Assembly (NCBI RefSeq): GCF_000718015.1
Contig: NZ_JODY01000020.1
Location: 105,815 to 169,814 of the forward strand
Origin: Streptomyces catenulae
GTDB lineage: Bacteria; Actinomycetota; Actinomycetes; Streptomycetales; Streptomycetaceae
DNA length: 64,000 nt
Reading direction: 5' to 3'
Shown here: positions 27,546-38,502 of the stretch, in pieces
Layout: every line of letters starts with the position of its first letter
Position numbering within the stretch: position 1 is the stretch's first letter
The notes under the pieces: model-generated
Databases searched by the model: none
The model's input: the letters and a program-made list of their open reading frames with translations, nothing else
What the model was told of the DNA's origin: nothing
Position numbers and translations under genes: made by a program

Positions 27546-28219
27546 CAATGATCCGTCTGAGAGTCGCCGCTGTCGTCCACTTCGAACGACGGGATACCTT
27601 CCGGGGAGTCGCGCTCGACCGCCTCCGCCTCCGGGAGGAACGGTGCGAGCTCCGGGAGCTCGTCCAGGCCACGCAGGCCCAACCGCTCCAGAAAGTACGT
27701 CGTCGTCCTGTACAGGATCGCACCTGTTTCGGGTTCCGTCCCCGCCTCCTCCACCAGCCCGCGCTGCAGGAGGGTGCGCATCACGCCGTCGCAGTTGACC
27801 CCGCGTACGGCGGAGACCCGGGAACGGCTGACCGGCTGACGGTACGCGACCACGGCCAGAGTCTCCAACGCGGCCTGGGTCAGCCGGGCCGTCTGCCCGT
27901 CCAGGACGAAGCCCTCCACTGCGTCGGCGTAGGCGGCGCGGGCGTAGAACCGCCAGCCCCCGGCGACCAGCCGCAGGTCGAAGCCGCGGCCCTGGCGGGT
28001 GTACTCGTCGGCCAGCTCCCGCAGCGCCGACGCGACCGCGCGGCGGGGCCGCCCCACGACCCGGGCCAGGTGCTCCTCGGTCGCCGGGGCGTCGACGACC
28101 ATGAGGACGGCCTCCAGCGCGGGTTTCAGCGCCAGCTCCGCCGTGGCGGGCGCCCCGACCGGCTCCCCGGCGGGCCTCCCCTGCTCCGTGACGTCGTACG
28201 CCTCACCGGCCCCGCTCAC
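27545..28219 (-). CDS. scpB: Condensin-accessory protein ScpB
   Basis: A 224-residue ScpB, a double winged-helix kleisin-interacting subunit of the SMC-ScpAB condensin. The ALEAVLMVVDAPATEEHLARVVGR opening and LTQAALETLAVVAYRQPVSRSRVSAVRGVNCDGVMRTLLQRGLV are diagnostic. GTG start overlaps scpA by 4 bp; both products are needed in one complex. Confidence 0.95.
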   Translation of the reverse strand: MSGAGEAYDVTEQGRPAGEPVGAPATAELALKPALEAVLMVVDAPATEEHLARVVGRPRRAVASALRELADEYTRQGRGFDLRLVAGGWRFYARAAYADAVEGFVLDGQTARLTQAALETLAVVAYRQPVSRSRVSAVRGVNCDGVMRTLLQRGLVEEAGTEPETGAILYRTTTYFLERLGLRGLDELPELAPFLPEAEAVERDSPEGIPSFEVDDSGDSQTDH

Positions 28220-29298
28220 GCGCGCTCTCCTTCGTCGTCGCTCTCGTCGTCGCCCGGGGCGGACGCGCCGTCCGGCCCGTCCGCGGCCTCGGGCCGTCCT
28301 TCGTATCCGTCGGTGACCTGCGGGGTCGCGTCCTCGGGGCCCGTCCAGCGGACCGTGAGGGTGCCCAGCGCCTCCGGCTGGTCCAGGGCCACCGCCCGCT
28401 CCCGGTACAGCTCCAGCAGCGCCAGGAAGCGCGCCACGACGGTGAGGGTGTCGGGGGCGTCGGCCACCAGCTCGGCGAAGGTGCGCACCCCCGCCTCCCG
28501 CAGCAGCGCCGCCACCACCTCGGCCTGTTCGGCGACGCTGACCAGCGGTGCGTGGATGTGGTCGACGTAGACCTGCGGCCGGGCCCGGGGCTGCATCGCC
28601 TTGACGGCGAGCCGGGCGAACCCCTCGGGGCCGATGCCCAGCACCACCTCCGGCAGCAGCTCGGCGTGCTCGGGCTCCAGGCCGACGGTGCGGGGGTGGC
28701 GGCGCGCCTCGTCCGCCAGCCGGTCGCCGAAGATGTCCGCGATCCGCTTGTACGCGCGGTACTGCAGCAGCCGGGCGAAGAGCAGGTCACGGGCCTCCAG
28801 CAGCGCCAGATCCGCCTCGTCCTCGACGGCGGCGACCGGCAGCAGCCGGGCGGCCTTGAGGTCCAGCAAGGTGGCCGCGACGACCAGGAACTCGGTGGTC
28901 TGATCGAGGTCCCAGTCCGCGCCCATCGCCCGGATGTGCGCCATGAACTCGTCGGTGACCTGCGAGAGCGCGACCTCGGTGACATCCATCTTGTGCTTGG
29001 AGATCAGCTGGAGGAGCAGATCGAAGGGGCCCTCGAAGTTGTCCAGCCGGACGGTGAAACGGCCGTCGGCGGGGGCGTCGGACCCGGGGTCGTCGCCGGG
29101 CTCCGGTGCGCCGGGCTCCGGCGGGCCCCCGGACGCGGCGGGCTCGGGCGCTCCGGCCGCGGGCGGCTCCTCGGCCGCCGGGGCTCCGCCCGGATCCGCG
29201 GCGGCCCCGGCCGGTTCCGCGGTGCCGTCCTCCGGGCCCCGGCCGAGGGTACGGCGCGGGGGCCGCGGGGAGGCGGTGTCGTGCTGGGTCGTCGGCAT
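28216..29298 (-). CDS. scpA: Condensin kleisin subunit ScpA
   Basis: A 360-residue ScpA, the kleisin that bridges SMC heads for chromosome organisation and segregation. About 90 disordered Pro/Ala/Gly residues precede the kleisin core FTVRLDNFEGPFDLLLQLISKHKMDVTEV, with the C-terminal winged helix at about 270-330. The long N-terminal arm is common in streptomycetes. Confidence 0.95.
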   Translation of the reverse strand: MPTTQHDTASPRPPRRTLGRGPEDGTAEPAGAAADPGGAPAAEEPPAAGAPEPAASGGPPEPGAPEPGDDPGSDAPADGRFTVRLDNFEGPFDLLLQLISKHKMDVTEVALSQVTDEFMAHIRAMGADWDLDQTTEFLVVAATLLDLKAARLLPVAAVEDEADLALLEARDLLFARLLQYRAYKRIADIFGDRLADEARRHPRTVGLEPEHAELLPEVVLGIGPEGFARLAVKAMQPRARPQVYVDHIHAPLVSVAEQAEVVAALLREAGVRTFAELVADAPDTLTVVARFLALLELYRERAVALDQPEALGTLTVRWTGPEDATPQVTDGYEGRPEAADGPDGASAPGDDESDDEGERA

Positions 29299-29388
29299 CG
29301 TGGTCCAGGGTGCTGCGGGCCCCGCGCGCGGGCGGGCTGGCGCGCGGGCTGCGGGCCCGCGGAGGCAGGCTATCGGGGCCCGGGGCGG

Positions 29389-29943
29389 CTACCGGCCGCG
29401 CAGCCGCCGTACCAGGATGCTGGCGTCGCCGCGGGACTCCAGGTCGGCGAGGACGACGGCGACCGCCTCGCGGACGATCCGGCCGCGGTCGACGGCGAGC
29501 CCGTGCTCACCGCGCAGCACCAGCCGGGCGTGTTCCAGATCCATCAGCTCCTCGGCGGAGACATAGACGGTGATCTTCTCGTCGTGGCGCTCGCGGCCAC
29601 TGGGGCGGCGGTTGGCGCCCCGGCCCCCGCGGCGGCGGGTGGCGCCGCCCGACGGCCCGGCCGCGGCCGCCGCCTCCGGCACCGCGCGGTTCTCCGGGCG
29701 GCGGTGCCCGCCCGCGGCCTCCTGGTCCGCGCCGCGCCCGCCGTGCTCGGCGGGGGCGGTACGCGCCGCGGTGGCGTCCGCCGCACCGGCGGGCGCCACC
29801 TCCAGCTCACCGCCGGGCGACGGCACCCGGGGCGCCTCGTCGCCGGATTCGCCCGTGCGGCGGGGCGGTGAGGACTGCAGGCCCGTGCCCCCGGTGGTGC
29901 GGAACAACTCGTCGGCGCCCGGCAGACTCACTCGGCGTGACAC
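29389..29943 (-). CDS. Conserved protein with possible ribbon-helix-helix end
   Basis: A 184-residue protein between parA and scpA. The first 115 residues are disordered. The conserved C-terminal 65 residues (KITVYVSAEELMDLEHARLVLRGEHGLAVDRGRIVREAVAVVLADLE) read as a beta-strand followed by two helices, like a ribbon-helix-helix DNA-binding fold. The GTG start overlaps the parA-like gene by 16 bp. A role as a ParA/condensin partner is an inference from position only. Confidence 0.7.
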   Translation of the reverse strand: MSRRVSLPGADELFRTTGGTGLQSSPPRRTGESGDEAPRVPSPGGELEVAPAGAADATAARTAPAEHGGRGADQEAAGGHRRPENRAVPEAAAAAGPSGGATRRRGGRGANRRPSGRERHDEKITVYVSAEELMDLEHARLVLRGEHGLAVDRGRIVREAVAVVLADLESRGDASILVRRLRGR

Positions 29944-31091
29944 CGGGCGAGCACCTCCCTGGCGAGCTGACGATAGGCGGCGGCCCCCACGGAGTTGGAG
30001 GCGTACGTGGTGATCGGCTCGCCCGCGACGGTCGTCTCGGGGAAGCGGACCGTACGGCCGATGACGGTGTGGTAGACGTGCTCGTCGAACGCCTCCACGA
30101 CGCGCGCCAGCACCTCACGGCTGTGCACGGTGCGGGAGTCGTACATCGTCGCGAGGATGCCGTCCAGCTCCAGGTCGGGGTTGAGCCGCTCCTGGACCTT
30201 CTCGATCGTCTCGGTGAGCAGCGCGACACCGCGCAGCGCGAAGAACTCGCACTCCAGCGGCACGATGACCTTGTGAGCCGCGGTCAGCGCGTTGACGGTG
30301 AGCAGACCGAGCGAGGGCTGGCAGTCGATGACGATGTAGTCGTAGTCGTTCATCAGCGGCTTCAGTGCGCGCTGGAGCGTCGACTCGCGGGCCACCTCGC
30401 TGACCAGCTGCACCTCGGCGGCGGAGAGGTCGATGTTGCTGGGCAGCAGGTCCATGTTGGGGACCGCCGTCTTGAGCAGCACCTCGTCGGCCGACATGCC
30501 CCGCTCCATGAGCAGGTTGTAGACCGTCAGGTCCAGCTCCATGGGGTTGACGCCGAGGCCGACCGACAGGGCGCCCTGCGGGTCGAAGTCGACGAGCAGC
30601 ACCCGGCGCCCGTATTCGGCGAGTGCGGCGCCCAGGTTGATGGTCGAGGTGGTCTTGCCGACCCCGCCCTTCTGGTTGCACATCGCGATGATCTTGGCGG
30701 GGCCGTGCTCCGACAGCGGTCCCGGGATCGGGAAGTACGGCAGCGGACGGCCGGTCGGGCCGACGCGCTCGCGGCGCTGGCGGGCAGCGTCCGGCGCGAG
30801 CGTGGCCGCGTACTCGGGGTCCGGCTCGTACTCCGCGTCCGGATCGTAGAAATGCCCCTGGGGCAGGTCTTCGTAGTCGGCGAGACGGGTGGGATCTCCA
30901 CTGCCCCGGTCGCCGGCCGTGGCGTTCACGTAATGGCCGTCCATGCTCTGGTGGGCTGTCGAGGTCGTGCTCGGGTGGGCTGCGGAGGTGTGGACCGCTA
31001 CGGAGCCGACAGCCTCGTGCCCCGAGGGGGCCTGGCCCCGCGCAACTGCTCCTGGCTGAGTACCTCCGGGAGTAATTGTCGACTCATTCAC
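29928..31091 (-). CDS. ParA-family ATPase associated with scpAB
   Basis: A 387-residue ParA/MinD-type ATPase. After about 125 disordered residues the deviant Walker A KGGVGKTTSTINLG is followed by switch segments VDFDPQGALSVGLG and DYIVIDCQPSLGLLTVNAL. It is not the origin-proximal parA, since no parB or parS site is near; it is the second chromosomal ParA-like ATPase that accompanies scpAB in actinobacteria. AGGAGG lies about 10 bases before GTG 31091. First gene of the run down to rluB. Confidence 0.9.
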   Translation of the reverse strand: MNESTITPGGTQPGAVARGQAPSGHEAVGSVAVHTSAAHPSTTSTAHQSMDGHYVNATAGDRGSGDPTRLADYEDLPQGHFYDPDAEYEPDPEYAATLAPDAARQRRERVGPTGRPLPYFPIPGPLSEHGPAKIIAMCNQKGGVGKTTSTINLGAALAEYGRRVLLVDFDPQGALSVGLGVNPMELDLTVYNLLMERGMSADEVLLKTAVPNMDLLPSNIDLSAAEVQLVSEVARESTLQRALKPLMNDYDYIVIDCQPSLGLLTVNALTAAHKVIVPLECEFFALRGVALLTETIEKVQERLNPDLELDGILATMYDSRTVHSREVLARVVEAFDEHVYHTVIGRTVRFPETTVAGEPITTYASNSVGAAAYRQLAREVLARCHAE

Positions 31092-31445
31092 AAGTCGTCG
31101 TACCTCCTTGGATGGAACCAGGAAACTTATCGATAGGTCAGCGTGACACCATGCCGACGGTTGGCGACTCTATGGCGTGTCGGGCGTCCGCAGCAACACA
31201 ATCCACCCGACCCGGCGCGATGTGACGGAGAAGAAACCCGCCGATGTCAAGGGTGCAAGGCGCGCGCACATGAGGCTTCGGGGGTACGCGAATCACCTCA
31301 AGGGTTACGTACGGCGCGAGTTGCGCGCCCCCACGCCCAGGCCGCGGTGGAGGCGTGGTACGGGCGTGTCCACCACACGCGACCGGCCGGGTCCCGTCGA
31401 GGGGACCCGGCCGGTTACTTCCGCGCACCCGCGCGGAGTTGACGC
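31092..31445. promoter_or_regulatory. parA promoter region and ald 3' end
   Basis: No gene is supported. Next to the parA-like gene, a CTTATCGATAG near-palindrome and AGGAGG are seen. The part near ald contains the ald terminator. No consensus parS (GTTTCACGTGAAAC) is present. Confidence 0.5.
31382..31415 (-). terminator. Terminator after ald
   Basis: A 14-bp perfect stem (31382-31395 with 31402-31415) around a 6-nt loop, 31 bp past the ald stop codon. Confidence 0.85.
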
Positions 31446-32561
31446 TCAGCCCAGCAGGTCGGCCAGCTCCACGGAGTCCAGACCGTGGGCCTCGGCGACC
31501 TCGCGGTAGACGACCTTGCCGTCATGGGTGTTGAGGCCCTTGGCCAGCGCGGCATCGCGGCGCAGCGCCTCGACCCAGCCGTTGTTGGCGAGCGAGACGA
31601 TGTACGGCAGGGTCGCGTTGGTCAGCGCGTAGGTGGAGGTGTTGGGCACCGCGCCGGGCATGTTGGCGACGCAGTAGAACACCGAGTTGTGGACCTGGAA
31701 GGTCGGGTCGGCGTGCGTGGTGGGGTGCGAGTCCTCGAAGCAGCCGCCCTGGTCGATCGCAATGTCGACAAGGACACTTCCGGGCTTCATCTTGGCGACC
31801 AGCTCGTTGGTGACGAGCTTGGGGGCCTTGGCGCCGGGGATCAGGACCGCGCCGACGACGAGGTCGGCCTCGACGACGGCCTTCTCCAGCTCGAAGGCGT
31901 TGGAGACGATCGTCTGCACCTTGGTGCCGAAGATCCGGTCGGCCTCGCGGAGCTTGTTGATGTCCTTGTCGAGCAGGGTGACGTGGAAGCCGAGGCCCAC
32001 GGCGATCTGCACGGCGTTCCAGCCGGAGACGCCGCCGCCGATGACGACCGCCTTGCCCGCCTGGACACCGGGGACACCGCCGGGCAGCACACCGCGGCCA
32101 CCGGCCTGACGCATCAGGTGGTAGGCGCCGACCTGCGGGGCGATCCGGCCCGCGACCTCGGACATCGGGGCGAGCAGCGGCAGCGCGCGGGTCGCGGTCT
32201 CGACGGTCTCGTAGGCGATGGCGGTGGTGCCGGACTCCAGCAGCGCGTCGGTGCACTCACGGGAGGCGGCGAGGTGCAGGTACGTGAAGAGGGTCTGGTC
32301 CTTGCGGAGGCGGTGGTACTCCTCCGCGATCGGCTCCTTGACCTTCAGGAGCAGGTCGGCGGTGGCCCAGACCTCGTCGGCGGTGTCGAGGATGGTCGCG
32401 CCCGCGGCCACGTACTCCTGGTCGGGGATGGAGGAGCCGACACCGGCGTCCTTCTCGATGACGACCTGGTGGCCGTTGCGGACCAGCTCGTTGACACCGG
32501 CGGGCGTGATCGCCACCCGGAACTCGTTGTTCTTGACCTCGCGGGGGATGCCGACCTTCAC
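31446..32561 (-). CDS. ald: Alanine dehydrogenase
   Basis: A 371-residue NAD-dependent alanine dehydrogenase interconverting L-alanine and pyruvate/ammonia. [20 protein letters not shown] is the canonical N-terminus, the NAD site is [21 protein letters not shown], and the substrate Lys/His region ([10 protein letters not shown]) is present. GTG 32561 gives the family's standard length of 371 and has AAGGA about 11 bases upstream; a GTG three codons earlier is too close to that site. A 15-bp palindrome upstream suggests regulation, as expected for an alanine- or hypoxia-inducible gene. Confidence 0.95.
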   Translation of the reverse strand: MKVGIPREVKNNEFRVAITPAGVNELVRNGHQVVIEKDAGVGSSIPDQEYVAAGATILDTADEVWATADLLLKVKEPIAEEYHRLRKDQTLFTYLHLAASRECTDALLESGTTAIAYETVETATRALPLLAPMSEVAGRIAPQVGAYHLMRQAGGRGVLPGGVPGVQAGKAVVIGGGVSGWNAVQIAVGLGFHVTLLDKDINKLREADRIFGTKVQTIVSNAFELEKAVVEADLVVGAVLIPGAKAPKLVTNELVAKMKPGSVLVDIAIDQGGCFEDSHPTTHADPTFQVHNSVFYCVANMPGAVPNTSTYALTNATLPYIVSLANNGWVEALRRDAALAKGLNTHDGKVVYREVAEAHGLDSVELADLLG

Positions 32562-32605
32562 GTCGATCACGGTCCTTGAATGAGTGCTTACAGGAGAATT
32601 ATCCC

Positions 32606-32620
32606 TCATGTGACACATGA
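32606..32620. promoter_or_regulatory. 15-bp palindrome upstream of ald
   Basis: TCATGTG and CACATGA flank a single A (32606-32620), about 45 bp upstream of the ald start. The symmetry and position suit a transcription factor site, for example an Lrp/AldR-type activator. The protein cannot be named from sequence. Confidence 0.5.
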
Positions 32621-32727
32621 CGGAACTGACCGCGAGCGACGCGGCGAACCCAGTCTATTGAAGGATCCCCTCTTGTCTAGCCTTGCAAAGCATTAAATGT
32701 TTCGATGACCACCACCGATTTCGTAGG

Positions 32728-35472
32728 TCACTTCGGGTGATCTTGGAGGAGTTGTTCCCCCGCGGCACGGTGCAGCCGTGCCGCTGCCGGGTCGCCGAGC
32801 CCGTCGAGGAGGTCCGCAATCCGTAGCTGGAGCCCCGCCTCCAGCCCCGCCTCCCCCGCGCCCCGTGCGGTGTGCAGGGCCTCCAGGGAGGTCCGCAGCG
32901 CCTCCTCGGGCCGCCCGGCCCGCTCCTGGACACGGGCCACCTCGGCGGTCGCACGCGCCTGACCTGCGAGATCACCGAGCCTGCGGGAGGTGCGCGCCGC
33001 CGCCCGCCACTCCTTGAGCGCCTCCGGCCACCGCCCGGCCCGGCCGTGCGCCCCGCCGATCCGGCCGTGCAGCCGCGCCGCGTCCGCCGTCTCGCCCCGG
33101 CTCAGCCGCAGCTCCAGCGCCCGGCCGTACCAGTCGGCGGCGCGCTGCCAGTCCCCCAGCTCGCTGTACGTACCGCCGAGCGACTCCAGCGCGCGGCCGG
33201 TCGCCACCGCGTCGCCCGCCGACCGGGCCGCCTCCAGGGCGCCGCGGTAACGGGTCAGCGCCGCCTCGGTGCGTCCGGCGCCGCCGTCCAGATCGGCGAG
33301 GTTGAGCAGCGCCGCCGCCTTCTCCCGCCCCAGCCCCCGGCGTTCGGCGACCTCCAGGACCAATTCGTGCAGGGCGTAGAGGTCACCGGCGGCCGCCGTC
33401 GGGCCCTCGTGCGCCATCAGCGCGCGGACCAGGGTGGCGATCAACCGCCGGTCCAGCGTGTCGAGTTCACCGTCGGAGACCGCGAGGCGGGCCGCGTCCA
33501 GCAGGGCGGCGCGGCGGCGGTGCAGCCAGGCGGCGGCCGCCGCGCGGGAGGGGAAGCGCAGTGCGAACGGCAGCGCCTCGGCCCGCTCCCACGCCGGTGA
33601 CCCGGGCGGCTCGCCGCTCCCCCGGCAGGACTGGAGCAGCCGGACGGTGCGCTCCAGCATCCGCGCACGGGCCAACTGGACCTCGGCCGGGCGCTCGTGC
33701 GTCCGCAGCAACTCGGCGGCGCGGACGGCGAGACAGCCGGGGAGCCGGTGGCGGGGGCCGGTGGCGGTGCCCGGGGAGGACGCCCCGTCGTCCGCCTCGT
33801 CCGCCTCCCGGTGCAGCAGTCCCAGCGCGGCCAGATCGGCGAGGGTCGCCTTGGCGGTCTCCACCGTGCAACCGGCCAGCGCGGACGTGGTGTGGGCGTC
33901 GACGAGACCGGGCGGGGCGAGGGAGAGGAGCCGCAGCGTCCGGGCCGTGGACGGCGGCAGCCCGTCGTGGGCGAGGTGGAAGGCGCGGTACAACGGGCGT
34001 TCCCCGAGCGGGAGTTCGTCCGGGATCTCCACCGCGCGCAGCGCCGTGCGCAGATCCGAGACGGAGGCCTTGGGGCGGGCGGCGAGCCAGCCGCCCGCCA
34101 GCACCAGCGCGGCGGGCTGCCCGCCGCACTCCTCGATGACGGAGTCGGCCGACCGCGGGTCGACGGTGATCCGCACCGGCCCGGCGAACCGGGCCAGCAG
34201 CGCGACCGCGGCGGCGCCGTCCAGCCCGCCCAGGGTGCACGGCCGGACATCGGGGATACCGGTGAGCGGGCCCTCGGAGACCACGACGACCAGGCAGTCC
34301 GGTGCGTCGGGCAGCAGCGGTTCGACGTGGTCGGCGCCGGGTGCGTCGTCGAGGAGGAGGACCGCGCGGCGGGCGGCCAACTCCGCGCGGAGCGCCTCGG
34401 CCGGTTCGTCGTCGTCCGAGCCCGCCGGGACGGCGGCGCCGAGCGCGGTGAGCAGCCCGCGGGCGACGTCGCCGGTGGGGACGGGCGTACCGTCCGGCCC
34501 GGACAGCCGGGCCCGGAACACCCCGTCCGGGTAGGTGCCGGAGAGCGTCCGCAGCAGTTCCTCGGCGAGCGCGGTACGGCCGCAGCCCGGCCGCCCGGCG
34601 ATCAGCAGCACCCGGCTGCGGGGGCTCTTCCGGCCGGAGAGGGTGTCCAGCCCGGCCCGCTCGATGTCGGCCCGCAGCGCCTTCAGCTCCCGGGACCGGC
34701 CCAGCAGCCCCCGGGTCGGCAGCGCGTGGTCGGCGGGCCGGGGCGGGGCGACCGACGGCGGGGCGGTGGGGCGCGGCGGGGTGACGGAACGGGCGGCGGG
34801 CGACGCCTCGGAGGAGGGCGCGTCGCAGGGCCCGGAGCGGGACGGGGCCTCGACCGGAGGCGCGGGGACGGAGACCGGCGACGGGGACGGCGGCGGAGCG
34901 GAGGGCTCCGGCACGGCGGCCGCGGGAGCGGTGACCGGCGGCCCGGCAGGCGCGGGCCCGGCGACCGGAAGCGTCTCGTGCGGCGCGCCGGAGGCGGACG
35001 GTACGGAGGCCGGGGGCACGGAGGTGGGCGGAGCGGAGTCCGTGGACACGGAGGCGGACGGCGCAGAGTCCGTGAACACGGAGGCAGGCGGCGCGGCGGC
35101 CGGAGAGACGGTGGCCGGGAGCGCGGGGCCCGGGGATCCGGGAACCGGTGGCGCGGAGGCCCCCGTCCCCTGCTCTCCCCCGGCTTCCGGCGCCTCGGAC
35201 GGCTCGGGCCCGTCGGCCCCGGGCAGCTCACGCCCCTCCGCCTCGGACAGCTCGGCTTCGGACAGCTCGGGCCCGTCGGCCCCGGAAGGGTCGGGCCCCT
35301 CCCCCGGTGCCCCGGCGACCGGCGGTGTCCGGGGCTTCGCGGGCACGGTGGAGGACGGCCGGTCGGCCACCGTGTCCGCGCCGTCCACCGGCACCCGTCC
35401 GCTCCCCGCCGGTGCGGCGCGTCCCGCCGCCTCCGGGGGGAGGTGCCCTGTGCCCACCGCCTGGTCCGTCAC
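32728..35472 (-). CDS. Large TPR protein with AAA/STAND-type NTPase core
   Basis: About 914 residues. The first 230 are low-complexity (Pro, Ala, Ser, Thr, Glu). The NTPase follows: GLLGRSRELKALRADIERA, Walker A LIAGRPGCGRTALAEELL and Walker B AVLLLDDA, then a winged-helix-like region. At the C-terminus, from about 700, lie at least four TPR repeats (ALTRYRGALEAARSAGD, AADWYGRALELRLSRGE, ALKEWRAAARTSRRLGD, ALRTSLEALHTARGAGE). The layout resembles AfsR/SARP-like or NB-ARC regulators, but I see no DNA-binding domain. GTG 35472 has GGGAGAG upstream; ATG 35499 is the alternative. Confidence 0.8.
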   Translation of the reverse strand: MTDQAVGTGHLPPEAAGRAAPAGSGRVPVDGADTVADRPSSTVPAKPRTPPVAGAPGEGPDPSGADGPELSEAELSEAEGRELPGADGPEPSEAPEAGGEQGTGASAPPVPGSPGPALPATVSPAAAPPASVFTDSAPSASVSTDSAPPTSVPPASVPSASGAPHETLPVAGPAPAGPPVTAPAAAVPEPSAPPPSPSPVSVPAPPVEAPSRSGPCDAPSSEASPAARSVTPPRPTAPPSVAPPRPADHALPTRGLLGRSRELKALRADIERAGLDTLSGRKSPRSRVLLIAGRPGCGRTALAEELLRTLSGTYPDGVFRARLSGPDGTPVPTGDVARGLLTALGAAVPAGSDDDEPAEALRAELAARRAVLLLDDAPGADHVEPLLPDAPDCLVVVVSEGPLTGIPDVRPCTLGGLDGAAAVALLARFAGPVRITVDPRSADSVIEECGGQPAALVLAGGWLAARPKASVSDLRTALRAVEIPDELPLGERPLYRAFHLAHDGLPPSTARTLRLLSLAPPGLVDAHTTSALAGCTVETAKATLADLAALGLLHREADEADDGASSPGTATGPRHRLPGCLAVRAAELLRTHERPAEVQLARARMLERTVRLLQSCRGSGEPPGSPAWERAEALPFALRFPSRAAAAAWLHRRRAALLDAARLAVSDGELDTLDRRLIATLVRALMAHEGPTAAAGDLYALHELVLEVAERRGLGREKAAALLNLADLDGGAGRTEAALTRYRGALEAARSAGDAVATGRALESLGGTYSELGDWQRAADWYGRALELRLSRGETADAARLHGRIGGAHGRAGRWPEALKEWRAAARTSRRLGDLAGQARATAEVARVQERAGRPEEALRTSLEALHTARGAGEAGLEAGLQLRIADLLDGLGDPAAARLHRAAGEQLLQDHPK

Positions 35473-35668
35473 GGGCCACTCTCCCGTCCACCTGCGCATA
35501 CGAGCCCGCCGCCGGTCGCGGACGGGAACGTTGCCGAGCGTAGTTCACGCCCCGTCATGCCCCGCGCCCCGCGCGGACCTTGGCGTTCGGGTCACTCCGC
35601 CGGATCAGCGGATCATCCGACCGGGACGGCGTGTCGGCACGGTGGACCGGCGGCGGACCGGCGGTGGC

Positions 35669-36295
35669 TCAGGCGCCGAAGGGGCGCGCCGGCCAGGGCG
35701 CGTCGGCCGGGCGCAGCGACTCCAGACCCGGCCCCTGCTGCGCCGCGACGAGCGACAGCACGCCGACGACCAGACAGTTGTTGTGCAGCTCCCCGGCGAG
35801 CACCCCGCGCACCAGCTCGTCGAGCCCGACGCGTGCCAGCTCCATGTCGGTCTCCTCCTCGGAGACCGCGAACCGCTCGCCCTCCGCCTCGGCCAGACCG
35901 CGCGCCAGGAAGATCCGGACCGCCTCGTCGCAGCCGCCCGGCGTGGTGTAGACGTCGGTCAGCACCCGCCAGTCGTCGGCCTTGACGTGCGCCTCCTCGT
36001 ACAGCTCCCGCTGGGCGGCGTGCAGCGGGTTCTCGCCGGGGACGTCCAGCAGTCCGGCGGGGATCTCCCACAGCTTGTGGCGCACGGGGTGGCGGTACTG
36101 GCGCAGCACCAGGACCCGGCCGTCGTCGTCGAGGGCGAGGACGGCCACCGAACCGGGGTGGACCTGGTAGTCGCGGCGGGCCGTGGAGCCGTCCGGCATG
36201 ACGACGTCGTCGGTGCGCACGCTCGTCTTGTTGCCGGTGAACGGCGTCGCGGTCGCGGTGACCGTCCACTCCTCGGGGGTGTCCTCGATCGCCAT
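35669..36295 (-). CDS. NUDIX hydrolase (ADP-ribose pyrophosphatase-like)
   Basis: A 208-residue NUDIX hydrolase. The Nudix box is GLLDVPGENPLHAAQRELYEEAHV, with the RELYEE glutamates coordinating Mg. The order DYQVHPGSVAVLALDDDGRVLVLRQYRHPVRHKLWEIPAG matches the ADP-ribose pyrophosphatase (NudF-like) group, so it likely splits ADP-ribose into AMP and ribose 5-phosphate. AGGAGG lies six bases before the ATG. It lies downstream of pyrG beyond a strong hairpin, so co-transcription is partial at most. Confidence 0.9.
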   Translation of the reverse strand: MAIEDTPEEWTVTATATPFTGNKTSVRTDDVVMPDGSTARRDYQVHPGSVAVLALDDDGRVLVLRQYRHPVRHKLWEIPAGLLDVPGENPLHAAQRELYEEAHVKADDWRVLTDVYTTPGGCDEAVRIFLARGLAEAEGERFAVSEEETDMELARVGLDELVRGVLAGELHNNCLVVGVLSLVAAQQGPGLESLRPADAPWPARPFGA

Positions 36296-36328
36296 TACGT
36301 CCTCCTGTTTGTCCTGGTCAACGCAGAA

Positions 36329-36366
36329 ACCGGGGCAGCGATCCCGTACGAGATCCCTGCCCCGGT
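36329..36366 (-). terminator. Long hairpin between pyrG and NUDIX gene
   Basis: ACCGGGGCAG (36329-36338) pairs with CTGCCCCGGT (36357-36366), and the inner GATC/CGTACG/GATC stretch continues the symmetry. The result is a nearly perfect 19-bp stem with two mismatches. It should stop most pyrG transcripts. Confidence 0.8.
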
Positions 36367-36389
36367 CCACCGTAACGGCCGGGTACCGC

Positions 36390-38093
<1,704 letters not shown>

Positions 38094-38502
38094 GGCCAAG
38101 AGGGGGCTCCCGTGGTCGCGAGTGGAGAGGTGCGATGCGGCGCCGTCCCCGGGGTACGAGGGGTGCCTTCGCTGCGGCTCGGGGGTGCCGTGACATCTGC
38201 CGTGACATTTGTGGGGCCCACCGGTCCACGGGATACCAGGCTATCAGCGACCGGGGATGGTCGCGCCCGTCGGCGCCCGCCGCGGCCTCTCCGCCGCACG
38301 TCACCCGAACGAGTGACGCCCCCGTCCGTGGGCGTCGCGCGGGGTCCCTCGGGCCGTCGTATCCTGCTCGGACACTCGTTACGAGCCGTCCGGTGAGGCA
38401 CCACCCCCGCCCGATTTCCGGTCCCGCTGCTCGACAACGTTTCAATGGGCAGGACGGACAGCTATCACGTCCCGAGGGGGCGTGACTCCAGTTCGACAGG
38501 AG
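38094..38502. promoter_or_regulatory. Divergent pyrG / GH15 promoter region
   Basis: No gene seen in 409 bp. TGCCGTGACAT is directly repeated at 38186-38196 and 38198-38208. GTCAC and GTGAC half-sites spaced 8 bp apart occur near 38300. The GH15 start is preceded by ACAGGAG. Confidence 0.5.

Noticed and set aside
31138..31428. A 96-codon minus-strand frame upstream of the parA-like gene
   Set aside because: It includes the ald terminator hairpin, has no ribosome-binding site and no recognisable family.
31092..31445. Chromosomal centromere (parS) near the parA-like gene
   Set aside because: No GTTTCACGTGAAAC-like site and no parB gene; this ParA is the scpAB-associated type.
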